A stretch of DNA of 64,000 nucleotides from positions 248,001 to 312,000 of the forward strand of contig NZ_JADR01000001.1 in the NCBI RefSeq assembly GCF_000518485.1, given 5' to 3'. The position numbers and the translations under genes are program-made. How positions within the stretch are numbered: position 1 is the first letter of the stretch; each line of letters starts with the position of its first letter. Source of the stretch: Olleya marilimosa CAM030 (lineage in GTDB: Bacteria; Bacteroidota; Bacteroidia; Flavobacteriales; Flavobacteriaceae). The notes under the pieces were generated by a model that saw only the letters and a list, made by a program, of their open reading frames with translations, made no database searches and was not told the DNA's origin. This document shows, one piece after another, positions 52,330 to 60,289 of this stretch.

Positions 52330-52886
52330 TTATAACTTGGGTTTTCTGGAGCATTAGACCAAATGGAGTAGTCACCACCAAGTTCTACCATTTTTTCTTT
52401 CCAGAAAGTTTCGTAGTTTTTTTCAATAATATCTTTTTTGTAAGTGTTTTTAGTCACAACCCATGCGTTAGATTTTAGTTCGGTTTCTAATTGGTTGCTT
52501 TCCCAACCAGAATAACCTAAAAAGAATTTAATGTCATTAGCTGTGATTTTTTGTTCAGCAATAAGGTTGGCAACGACATTAAAATCTCCACCCCAAAATA
52601 TACCTAAAGATATTTCTACACTATTTGGTATTAAGTCTGGACGTTTATGTATAAAATATAAATTGTCCTGTTCTACAGGTCCACCATTGTAGACTTTAAA
52701 TGACGCATCTAATTCGGGAATTAAATCGCTTATAGTATAATTTAAGGGCTTGTTAAGAATAAAACCTATAGCACCTTCTTTATTATAATCTGTAAGTAAT
52801 ACTATAGATCTATTAAAAGACATATCTCCTATAATAGAAGGCTCTGCGATTAATAAGTCACCCTTTTTTGGTTTGGTTGTAGTCAT
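52326..52886 (-). CDS. YqgE/AlgH family protein (UPF0301)
   Basis: A 186-residue protein of the UPF0301/AlgH family. Features: GDLLIAEPSIIGDMSFNRSIVLLTDYNKEGAIGFILNKPLN at the start, VYNGGPVEQDNLYFIHKRPDLIPNSVEI, and FFLGYSGWESNQLETEL, a combination diagnostic of the family. A proposed role in transcription regulation or stress is not settled. It is cytosolic. It converges with the aminotransferase gene (4-bp overlap). Confidence 0.92.
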   Translation of the reverse strand: MTTTKPKKGDLLIAEPSIIGDMSFNRSIVLLTDYNKEGAIGFILNKPLNYTISDLIPELDASFKVYNGGPVEQDNLYFIHKRPDLIPNSVEISLGIFWGGDFNVVANLIAEQKITANDIKFFLGYSGWESNQLETELKSNAWVVTKNTYKKDIIEKNYETFWKEKMVELGGDYSIWSNAPENPSYN

Positions 52887-52956
52887 TTTAAAAGGATTTG
52901 TTTTTTAAATGTAGTATTATTTATTTAATAAACAAAGTTTATGGAGGATATAAAAT

Positions 52957-52987
52957 AAAAAAAGCCTTCAATAATGAAGGCTTTTTG
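52957..52987 (-). terminator. Terminator of the HU gene
   Basis: Stem AGCCTTCA / TGAAGGCT with a T-run on the minus strand. Confidence 0.8.
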
Positions 52988-53005
52988 AAATATTTTAAAC
53001 AAATA

Positions 53006-53278
53006 CTAGTTTACAGCATTTGCTAAATCAGAACCAGCTTTAAACTTAACAACGTTTTTAGCTTTGATTTTGATAGTTTTTCCAGTTTGTGGGTTTCTTC
53101 CGTCTCTTGCAGCTCTTTTAGATACTGACCAAGAACCAAATCCTACTAAAGAAACTCTATTACCTTTTTGTAAAGATCCTTCAATTTCGATTAACGCACA
53201 TTCTAAAGCTTTCTTTGCAGCTGCTTTAGTAATTCCTGCGTGTTCTGCCATAGCATCGATTAAATCTGTTTTGTTCAT
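53006..53278 (-). CDS. hup: HU family DNA-binding protein
   Basis: A 90-residue nucleoid protein that binds and bends DNA as a dimer. Typical sequence: MNKTDLIDAMAEHAGITKAAAKKALE, GNRVSLVGFGSWSVSKRAARDGRNPQTGKTIKIKAKNVVKFKAGSDL. It has its own promoter and terminator, so it is expressed alone. Confidence 0.97.
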   Translation of the reverse strand: MNKTDLIDAMAEHAGITKAAAKKALECALIEIEGSLQKGNRVSLVGFGSWSVSKRAARDGRNPQTGKTIKIKAKNVVKFKAGSDLANAVN

Positions 53279-53336
53279 AATTTTAATTTTAATTATTAAT
53301 AAATAGTTGATTAACAGTTTTTGTTAAATCCTTTTA

Positions 53337-53367
53337 CAAATTTATACGGATTATGCTACTATGCAAG
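53337..53367 (-). promoter_or_regulatory. Promoter of the HU gene
   Basis: Minus strand CTTG (53367-53364), 19-base spacer, TAAATTTG (53344-53337); one mismatch in the upstream box. Leader of about 55 bases. Confidence 0.65.
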
Positions 53368-53470
53368 TAATAGCAAGGGAAATGCGCACATTTGTTAATA
53401 ACTTATAGCATTTGTTAATAAAGATGACGTTTTTTTAATGGTTTATAGTAATATCAATGATACTAAGGGT

Positions 53471-54421
53471 TTAGCGAAGTTTTGCGTCTTCGTCAAAATT
53501 GTAACCATTTAAAAGAGATTTTACTTCCATATTGCGTTTTCCTGGTAGTTTTATTTCTAAAATATTTATAAAACCCTCTTTTACAGATACTTTAAGTGTG
53601 GACTTATCGCTAATAATTGTACCAATTTCCATGTTATGGTCCTCTAGTTCTTTTTCTGCTTTGTAAATTTTGATATCTAAGATTTCTTTATTATTGTGTA
53701 ATTCGCACCAAGCAGCAGGATATGGACTTAGTCCTCTAATTTTATTGTAAATAGCATCAATTGGTTGCGTAAAGTCTATTTTACAATTGTCTCTGTTAAG
53801 TTTGTATGCTGTTTTAGAAATAGCATCTTCTGGTTGTGGTGTTGTTGTGACATCACCTTTTTCAATAAGTTTTATAGTATCTATTATTAAGTCGCTACCT
53901 AACATCATTAATTTATCGTGTAGACTTCCTGCGTTTTCAGAGGGATCAATCGCTATGTCTTGTTGTAAAATCATTTCGCCAGTATCAATTCTTTCGTCTA
54001 TAAAAAAGGTTGATACACCTGTTTTTGTTTCGCCATTAATGATTGCCCAATTTATTGGTGCAGCACCACGATAATTAGGTAACAAAGAGGCATGTAAATT
54101 AAAAGTACCATACTTTGGCATATCCCAAACAACTTTAGGTAGCATTCTAAAAGCGACTATTATTTGAAGGTTGGCCTCCAAAGCTTCTAGTTGTTTTAAA
54201 AAAGCTTCACTTTTTAAATTAGTAGGTTGTAGTATATTTAAGCCTTTTTGTTTTGCAAAAACTTTAACTGCGGATTCGTGCATTTTACGTCCACGTCCAG
54301 CAGGTTTATCAGGTGCTGTTATAACACCAACAACATTATAGTTATGGTCTAAAATAGTTTTAAGGGTCGTTACCGCAAATTCTGGTGTACCCATAAATAC
54401 AATTTTTATATCTTTATTCAT
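53471..54421 (-). CDS. fmt: Methionyl-tRNA formyltransferase
   Basis: Adds a formyl group from 10-formyl-THF to Met-tRNA-fMet so translation can begin. The 316-residue protein has KIVFMGTPEFAVTTLK, the catalytic FNLHASLLPNYRGAAPINWAI (Asn/His/Asp triad) and GVSTFFIDERIDTGEMILQ, with the tRNA-binding C-terminal domain ending SLLNGYNFDEDAKLR. Its start overlaps the recQ stop by four bases (54418-54421). It is last in an operon with recQ and an ATPase. Confidence 0.97.
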   Translation of the reverse strand: MNKDIKIVFMGTPEFAVTTLKTILDHNYNVVGVITAPDKPAGRGRKMHESAVKVFAKQKGLNILQPTNLKSEAFLKQLEALEANLQIIVAFRMLPKVVWDMPKYGTFNLHASLLPNYRGAAPINWAIINGETKTGVSTFFIDERIDTGEMILQQDIAIDPSENAGSLHDKLMMLGSDLIIDTIKLIEKGDVTTTPQPEDAISKTAYKLNRDNCKIDFTQPIDAIYNKIRGLSPYPAAWCELHNNKEILDIKIYKAEKELEDHNMEIGTIISDKSTLKVSVKEGFINILEIKLPGKRNMEVKSLLNGYNFDEDAKLR

Positions 54422-56319
54422 ATGTGCTTTAATTTATAACTATTAGTTTTAGTAATTACAATAATGTCTTCTTCTAATAGTGTTTTTAGTGATTTATTAA
54501 TTTCCGCTTCGGTAAAAGGTAACGTTGTAAATAAGGTTTTAGAGTTTTTGTCTCCAAATTCCAAGCTTTCAATTATTTTGTTTTTAACTATTTTAAAGTC
54601 TGTTTTAGGTTTCGCTTTCGCGGAAATACAAACACTACAAATCCCACAAGGTTCTATATTTTTCTCTCCAAAATAAGTTAATAATTGTATGCTTTTACAA
54701 AGTTGATCATTGTTAACGTAATCTAATACTGCTTTAACTTGTTTTTGCTTTAATGTATTTTGTTGTGTAATAATAGAGGCGATACGGTTTATGGTTTTTT
54801 CGTCTTCACGAGGCTCGATAAACGTTATTTGAGCATCTGTTTTGTTGATTAGTAATGTTATGATTTCGTCTTTTGCTAATTGTTCTAAAACATTAATAAG
54901 TCGTGTTTCTTTAATTCCTGCTTTATCTGATATTAAGCTACTATTAATTTTAGTACTGTGCTCAAAAATTCCGCCATAGGTTCTTAAAATGGATTTTATA
55001 ATAATATCAAAATCTTTATGAGAATCTAAATATTTAAATAAAGCATGACTACTAATTAAAAATTGTACTTCTATACGTTTATTAATCTGCTTACTTAAAG
55101 TAATAACACTTGTATTATCTAATATGTTTAAAGTATTATAGGTGGTTACAGTATTAAACTTGTATGTTTTACAAAAGTCATTAAAATTAAAATCAAAAGT
55201 TTGGTAAGAGCCTTCACCATAGGATATTTGAAAATAGCTGCATAATTTTCTGTACACAATTTTAACAAAATCCACAGTTGGTAAGACTTTTAAAAATTGA
55301 TTGTTTAAAGCGATGTTATCATTTTTGTTTTTTAATATTACAGCATAGGCTTTAGCTTCGTCACGACCTGCACGTCCAGCTTCCTGAAAATAACTTTCAA
55401 TGCTATCAGGTAAGTTAATATGTATGACTGTCTTTACGTCAGATTTATCAATTCCCATTCCAAAAGCATTGGTAGCAACCATGACTTGCTTTTTACTACT
55501 TAACCAATCATTTAAATGTTGGTCTTTAACTGTATTATTTAATCCTCCATGATAATATGTGCTTGTAATATTTTTACTTTCTAAATATTGCGTTATTTCT
55601 AATGTTAAACGTCTGTTTCTAACATAAATAATAGAGGGTTGTTTGTTTTTAATTAAAATGGCTTCAAGTCTAAAGTATTTATCTTCTTCTTCAAAAACCA
55701 TATAAGCAATATTTGGTCTATAAAAAGATTGTTTAAATACTTTTGGACTAATAAAATCCAATTCGGTTATAATATCCTCAACCACTTCTGGCGTTGCGCT
55801 TGCTGTTAAAGCTATAAGGTTAACTGTTGGATGTAATTGACGTAATATGTTTATGTTTTTATAAGCAGGTCTAAAATCGTTTCCCCATTGACTAATGCAA
55901 TGGGCTTCATCCACAGCAATTAGATTTACATTCATCTGTCTAATACGATCTTGCACTAGCTCTTGCTGTAAACGTTCTGGAGATAAGTATAAAAACTTAT
56001 AATTACCGTAAATACAATTGTCTAAAAGTGTGTCTATTTCTTTATTTGAGATTCCGCTTGTCAAAGCAATAGCCTTAATACCTTTATTTAAAAGCGCATT
56101 AACTTGATCCTTCATTAAAGCTACTAATGGTGATATTACAATACAAATACCCTCTTTTGCTAAAGCAGGAATTTGAAAACAAACACTTTTTCCGCCTCCT
56201 GTTGGAAGTAGTGCAAAAGTGTCTTCATTATTAATTACAGCATTAATAATATCCTCCTGTAATGGTCTAAAATCCGTAAATTTCCAATAACGTTCTAATA
56301 TGTTTATTGGATGTGTCAT
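54418..56319 (-). CDS. recQ: RecQ family ATP-dependent DNA helicase with C-terminal zinc motif
   Basis: A 3'-5' DNA helicase of 633 residues. Motifs: LRPLQEDIINAVINNEDTFALLPTGGGKSVCFQIPA (Walker A), VDEAHCISQWGNDFRPAY (DEAH), and the GRAGRDE block. The usual RQC zinc cysteines sit immediately after the helicase core in standard RecQ; here the four-Cys motif (CKSIQ..CGICSVCIS) lies near residue 560-575, with a long divergent segment between, and there is no HRDC domain at the C terminus. It overlaps fmt (4 bp) and the ATPase gene (1 bp, TAATG). A palindromic element encodes the SAKAK linker after the zinc motif. Confidence 0.93.
   Translation of the reverse strand: MTHPINILERYWKFTDFRPLQEDIINAVINNEDTFALLPTGGGKSVCFQIPALAKEGICIVISPLVALMKDQVNALLNKGIKAIALTSGISNKEIDTLLDNCIYGNYKFLYLSPERLQQELVQDRIRQMNVNLIAVDEAHCISQWGNDFRPAYKNINILRQLHPTVNLIALTASATPEVVEDIITELDFISPKVFKQSFYRPNIAYMVFEEEDKYFRLEAILIKNKQPSIIYVRNRRLTLEITQYLESKNITSTYYHGGLNNTVKDQHLNDWLSSKKQVMVATNAFGMGIDKSDVKTVIHINLPDSIESYFQEAGRAGRDEAKAYAVILKNKNDNIALNNQFLKVLPTVDFVKIVYRKLCSYFQISYGEGSYQTFDFNFNDFCKTYKFNTVTTYNTLNILDNTSVITLSKQINKRIEVQFLISSHALFKYLDSHKDFDIIIKSILRTYGGIFEHSTKINSSLISDKAGIKETRLINVLEQLAKDEIITLLINKTDAQITFIEPREDEKTINRIASIITQQNTLKQKQVKAVLDYVNNDQLCKSIQLLTYFGEKNIEPCGICSVCISAKAKPKTDFKIVKNKIIESLEFGDKNSKTLFTTLPFTEAEINKSLKTLLEEDIIVITKTNSYKLKHI
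54613..54625 (+). repeat. GC-rich palindromic element, copy 3 (inside recQ)
   Basis: CGCTTTCGCGGAA, identical over 13 bases to the priA and GDPD copies; read on the minus strand it encodes SAKAK in a linker. Confidence 0.6.
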
Positions 56320-56861
56320 TATAATGCTTTAACAACATCAATTATATGTTGCGCTCTAGTCTCTATACTACCAAACGGGACATCTTGTAAGTGGTAATCG
56401 TATTTTTTATAAGTTTTTAAAAGGTTTTGATGTATGATTTTGGCTTCTTCAAAACTTTCATAACGCACAGCATCGCTTTGGTAAATTTCCTGCCAAGGTG
56501 CTAAAATAAAGACATAGTCATAAATATTATCTTTACAAGATTGTACAAAATTATCTGGATAGGCTTCATTTGCATAATCCATGTATGCCACAACGTCAGG
56601 AACACCTCTGTCTAAAAAAACAAATTCACTATCACTATTTACTGCATCTAAATATTGTTGCTCACGACCTTGTAATAGTAGCTCACTAAATAACAAAGGT
56701 TGTGTTAAAAACATTTGATCAACACCTTTTTCTCTTGCTTCTAGTGTTACCTGACGAGAAATCTCTTCGTAACATGTGTAACCACGCTTAGTTAATTCGT
56801 TTATGATTGCCGATTTTCCGGTACTTGGACCTCCTGTAATTACTATTTTTTTTGCTTTCAA
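56319..56861 (-). CDS. AAA_28/NadR-like P-loop ATPase
   Basis: A 180-residue P-loop protein. Walker A is GGPSTGKSAI (residues 8-17), followed by CYEEISRQVTLEAREKGVDQ and a FVFLDRGVPDVVAYMDY Walker-B-like segment. This matches the small NadR-kinase-like AAA_28 family; the substrate is probably a small metabolite. It is cytosolic. Its stop overlaps the recQ start by one base. It is divergent from the DUF493 gene, with about 90 bases between. Confidence 0.85.
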   Translation of the reverse strand: MKAKKIVITGGPSTGKSAIINELTKRGYTCYEEISRQVTLEAREKGVDQMFLTQPLLFSELLLQGREQQYLDAVNSDSEFVFLDRGVPDVVAYMDYANEAYPDNFVQSCKDNIYDYVFILAPWQEIYQSDAVRYESFEEAKIIHQNLLKTYKKYDYHLQDVPFGSIETRAQHIIDVVKAL

Positions 56862-56925
56862 AGGGAAATAATTTATTTGTAAAAATCCGAAATATATTCT
56901 TTAAAAAAAAATATAAACAAAATGG

Positions 56926-56933
56926 TATATTTG
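56926..56933 (+). promoter_or_regulatory. Possible -7 promoter box of the DUF493 gene
   Basis: TATATTTG (TAnnTTTG) 17 bases before the ATG at 56951. No convincing -33 box, so this is tentative. Confidence 0.45.
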
Positions 56934-56950
56934 TTGCTTATAAAATAGGT

Positions 56951-57244
56951 ATGAACAAGACACCAAATCCAGAAGAATTTTACGCAAAATTAAAGTCGCA
57001 ATTAGAGGACACAGCAACGTGGCCAAATGAATATTTGTACAAATTTATTGTATTATCCGATTTACAAAAAATTGCCGAAGTTGAAGCTATATTTGATAAT
57101 ATGGGATCAGTAATAAAAACTAAAGAGTCTAGCAACGGTAAATATACAAGTATATCTATTAATGTAACAATGAGAAATCCTGAACATGTTATAGAAAAGT
57201 ATCTAGAAGTTACAGAAAAAGTTGAAGGCGTGATTAGTCTTTAG
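56951..57244 (+). CDS. DUF493 family protein
   Basis: A 97-residue protein of the DUF493 (YbeD-like) family, a ferredoxin-like fold proposed as a regulatory or ligand-binding domain. Features: WPNEYLYKFIVLSDLQKIAEVEAIFDNMG and YTSISINVTMRNPEHVIEKYLEVTEKVEGVISL. The start is the ATG at 56951; an upstream frame from 56852 is poor coding and overlaps the promoter box. Cytosolic. Confidence 0.88.
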   Translation: MNKTPNPEEFYAKLKSQLEDTATWPNEYLYKFIVLSDLQKIAEVEAIFDNMGSVIKTKESSNGKYTSISINVTMRNPEHVIEKYLEVTEKVEGVISL

Positions 57245-57316
57245 ATTTTTTTTGTATTTTGCACAAGCATTAGAGACTTCAATGCAACACATATAAATTT
57301 CTACACTTTTTTTATT

Positions 57317-57976
57317 TTGATAGACGACATAGAGTACAACACAGAGCGTGAACATTTAATCATTCCAGAGTATGGACGCCATATCCAAAAAATGATTAAT
57401 CATGCTAAAGCACAAGAGACTAAAGAAGAGCGTAATAAACTAGCTAAATCTATAATAGCAGTCATGGGAAACATGCAACCGCATTTGCGCGATGTAGCAG
57501 ATTTTCAGCATAAGCTATGGGATCAACTGTTTATTATGTCAAATTTTGAGTTGGATGCAGACTCTCCTTATGGAGCACCATCAAAAGAAGAATTATCAGA
57601 ACGTCCTCAACCGTTAAAATACCCTCAAAATTTTCCAAAATATCGTTTTTATGGTAATAATATTAAAACCATGATTGATGTTGCTAATACTTGGGAAGAT
57701 GGAGAAATGAAGGAAGCATTGACTTATACCATTGCTAACCACATGAAAAAGTGTTTTTTAAATTGGAATAAAGACACTGTTGAAGATGATGTGATTTATG
57801 ATCATTTATATGAATTGTCTGATGGTAAAATTAATTTAAAAAATACAGACGAAGATTTAACCGACTCGACTAGATTAATGAAAGCCTCTAGTGGTAAAAA
57901 GTATTCTAATAGTTCTAATAAAAAATCAGGACAAAAGAAAAACAATAATCAAAATAGAAACAGAAAAAGATACTAA
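57317..57976 (+). CDS. DUF4290 domain protein, TTG start
   Basis: A 219-residue protein of a Bacteroidota-specific family of unknown function, nearly always upstream of murA. The start is TTG at 57317, since homologues begin MIDxLEYNTEREHL and there is no upstream ATG in frame. Family blocks: EYGRHIQKMINHA, NMQPHLRDVADFQHKLWDQL, and FPKYRFYGNNIKTMI. The C terminus is a Lys/Asn/Ser-rich disordered tail. MurA follows after eight bases, suggesting a link to cell-wall synthesis. Confidence 0.88.
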   Translation: MIDDIEYNTEREHLIIPEYGRHIQKMINHAKAQETKEERNKLAKSIIAVMGNMQPHLRDVADFQHKLWDQLFIMSNFELDADSPYGAPSKEELSERPQPLKYPQNFPKYRFYGNNIKTMIDVANTWEDGEMKEALTYTIANHMKKCFLNWNKDTVEDDVIYDHLYELSDGKINLKNTDEDLTDSTRLMKASSGKKYSNSSNKKSGQKKNNNQNRNRKRY

Positions 57977-57984
57977 TACTATTT

Positions 57985-59301
57985 ATGGGAACATTTAAAA
58001 TTGAAGGTGGTCACCAATTAAAAGGAGATATACAGCCTCAAGGCGCAAAAAACGAAGCATTACAAATATTATGTGCAGTTTTATTAACTCCAGAAAAAGT
58101 AACCATAAATAATATTCCTGATATTATTGATATTAATAAATTAATTACCCTTTTGGGAAATTTAGGCGTTAAGGTTAATAAGATAAAAGACGAAACTTAC
58201 ACGTTTCAAGCAGACGAAGTAAATTTAGACTACATGCAAACTGCCGATTTTAAAAAAGAGGGTAGTGGACTTAGAGGGTCAATCATGATGGTTGGACCTT
58301 TATTAGCACGTTTTGGTAAAGGGTATATCCCAAAACCAGGAGGAGATAAAATTGGGCGTCGTCGACTAGATACTCACTTTGAAGGGTTTATAAACTTAGG
58401 AGCAAAATTTAGATACAATCGTGAAGACTATTTTTACGGTGTTGAAGCAGATAAATTAATTGGTACAGATATGCTTTTAGACGAAGCGTCAGTAACAGGT
58501 ACAGCTAACATTGTTATGGCTGCTGTTTTAGCAGAAGGTACTACAGCTATTTATAATGCAGCTTGCGAGCCTTACTTGCAACAACTTTGCAAAATGCTTA
58601 ACCGCATGGGAGCAAAAATCTCTGGTGTTGGTTCTAATTTACTAACCATTGAAGGTGTAGATAGCTTAGGCGGAACAGAGCATACAATGCTACCTGATAT
58701 GATTGAAATAGGTAGTTGGATTGGTTTAGCAGCAATGACTAAAAGTGAACTAACTATTAAAAATGTAAGTTGGGATGATTTAGGTCAAATACCTAATGTG
58801 TTTAGAAAATTAGGAATTACTGTCGAAAGAAAAGGAGATGATATTTATATTCCAGCACATAAAGATGGTTACCAAATACAAAACTATATTGACGGTTCTA
58901 TTTTAACAATAGCAGATGCACCTTGGCCTGGATTTACGCCAGATTTGCTTAGTATTGTTTTAGTAGTAGCTACTCAAGCAAAAGGAGAAGTTTTAGTACA
59001 TCAAAAAATGTTTGAAAGTCGTCTGTTTTTTGTAGATAAACTTATAGATATGGGAGCAAAAATAATACTTTGCGATCCACACAGAGCAACAGTAATGGGT
59101 CATGATTTCAAGTCTCAGTTAAAAGCAACAACAATGGTGTCTCCAGATATTAGAGCAGGTATTTCATTATTAATTGCTGCCTTATCTGCTAAAGGAACAT
59201 CAACAATACATAATATTGAACAAATAGATAGAGGTTACCAAAAAATTGTAGAACGTTTACAAGCTATTGGAGCAAAAATAGAACGTTTAGAAGGAAATTA
59301 A
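57985..59301 (+). CDS. murA: UDP-N-acetylglucosamine 1-carboxyvinyltransferase with Asp active site
   Basis: MurA transfers enolpyruvate from PEP to UDP-GlcNAc, the committed step of peptidoglycan synthesis. The 438-residue protein has the family features: GAKNEALQIL, LRGSIMMVGPLLARFGKG, the active-site loop PKPGGDKIGRRRLDTH and the C-terminal DIRAGISLLIAAL. In the active-site loop the catalytic Cys (Cys115 of E. coli) is replaced by Asp121, a substitution known to retain activity and make MurA insensitive to fosfomycin. Cytosolic. Downstream a small lipocalin-like gene follows after six bases. Confidence 0.96.
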   Translation: MGTFKIEGGHQLKGDIQPQGAKNEALQILCAVLLTPEKVTINNIPDIIDINKLITLLGNLGVKVNKIKDETYTFQADEVNLDYMQTADFKKEGSGLRGSIMMVGPLLARFGKGYIPKPGGDKIGRRRLDTHFEGFINLGAKFRYNREDYFYGVEADKLIGTDMLLDEASVTGTANIVMAAVLAEGTTAIYNAACEPYLQQLCKMLNRMGAKISGVGSNLLTIEGVDSLGGTEHTMLPDMIEIGSWIGLAAMTKSELTIKNVSWDDLGQIPNVFRKLGITVERKGDDIYIPAHKDGYQIQNYIDGSILTIADAPWPGFTPDLLSIVLVVATQAKGEVLVHQKMFESRLFFVDKLIDMGAKIILCDPHRATVMGHDFKSQLKATTMVSPDIRAGISLLIAALSAKGTSTIHNIEQIDRGYQKIVERLQAIGAKIERLEGN

Positions 59302-59306
59302 TACCT

Positions 59307-59690
59307 ATGAAAAGCTTAAAAACACCATTAATTATAGTATTAGTATTTACATTATTATCTTTTCAATCAATAGATAAGATATTAGGTAAATGGGAAATTG
59401 ATAAAGTAACGGTCAATACAGTTGAGCAAGAAAAAGAAGAAGACAGGAATTATATTGAATTTTTGGAAAATGGAATAGTTAATTCGTATATAACTAATGA
59501 AGGCACTATTGATACTGAACATTCTGGAACTTGGACATATAATGAAGATGAAAATATACTAACAGTTAAAGAAGAATATGTTCCTGAAGAAGAATACAAA
59601 ATAGTGAAATTAGATAACGAAAATCTTATTATGAAATCAGTAAATAAAGAAGAGGACGTTGTTATTGAAATTTATTTCAAAAGAAAATAA
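59307..59690 (+). CDS. Lipocalin-like exported protein, unknown function
   Basis: A 127-residue protein with an N-terminal hydrophobic signal (MKSLKTPLIIVLVFTLLSFQS) followed by a lipocalin-type pattern (ILGKWEIDKVTV, HSGTWTYNEDENILTVKE, YKIVKLDNENLIMKS). The highly acidic mature part contains many Glu repeats. The family is like DUF4923/lipocalin-like proteins of Bacteroidota; no ligand is known. It starts six bases after murA, so it is the last gene of that operon. Confidence 0.7.
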   Translation: MKSLKTPLIIVLVFTLLSFQSIDKILGKWEIDKVTVNTVEQEKEEDRNYIEFLENGIVNSYITNEGTIDTEHSGTWTYNEDENILTVKEEYVPEEEYKIVKLDNENLIMKSVNKEEDVVIEIYFKRK

Positions 59691-59696
59691 AATTAT

Positions 59697-59731
59697 AAAA
59701 AAAGCTTCAATTAAAAACTGAAGCTTTTTTT
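59697..59731. terminator. Bidirectional terminator after the murA operon
   Basis: Stem AAAAAGCTTCA / TGAAGCTTTTT with A- and T-runs at the ends; serves the murA operon and the convergent NTF2-like gene. Confidence 0.85.
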
Positions 59732-59755
59732 AGTTTTAAAAAGGTATTAGACTTA

Positions 59756-60115
59756 CTATATATTATAAAAATACTGCTCACTAACTATTTTACCATCCTT
59801 AACTTCATAAACACAAACCTCTTCCATTTGTTGTCTTCCTCTGTCTTTAAATGTACAATCAAAAGACATTTTTGCAGTAAAAAAATTACCTGCCACAACA
59901 GGTTCACTAATGGAACTAGCATGAAACGCTTCCATATTTTCTAGCCATTCTTTACTTTTATTCCAAATATTTTGTTTTCCAGAGGTTATTTCTCCTGGCA
60001 TTCCTGGCATTTCTTTACAAACCACATTGTCTGCATATAATTTTTCAATACACTCTAAGTTTTTACCTTCTTTACACATATTAGCCCATTGTTGGGCAAC
60101 TTCATTTGTATTCAT
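59756..60115 (-). CDS. NTF2/SnoaL-like protein
   Basis: A 119-residue protein of the SnoaL/NTF2-like fold. Features: AQQWANMCKEGKNLECIEKLYADNVVCKEMPGMPGEITSGKQNIWNKSKEWLENMEAFHA and the C-terminal EEVCVYEVKDGKIVSEQYFY. The fold forms a small-molecule pocket used by many unrelated enzymes and binders. No catalytic residues can be assigned. Cytosolic; a long gap separates it from the photolyase operon. Confidence 0.8.
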   Translation of the reverse strand: MNTNEVAQQWANMCKEGKNLECIEKLYADNVVCKEMPGMPGEITSGKQNIWNKSKEWLENMEAFHASSISEPVVAGNFFTAKMSFDCTFKDRGRQQMEEVCVYEVKDGKIVSEQYFYNI

Positions 60116-60289
60116 AATAATTGATTTTATTTGAATATAAAGATAGTAATAAATTGTAAATCAATTTATTAATACTTAATTGTGAGTGTATTGATGTTTA
60201 GAAAGTATTGTTAAATATTACTGTTATTAGTATTTAAAATTACTAATAAACGCTAGTTGTATTATTTTAAAGGTCAAATATACAAGAGA

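Noticed and set aside
56852-56950. N-terminal extension of DUF493 by 33 residues
   Set aside because: The extension is Lys/Phe-rich, unlike the family start, overlaps the start of the divergent ATPase gene and contains the -7 promoter box.
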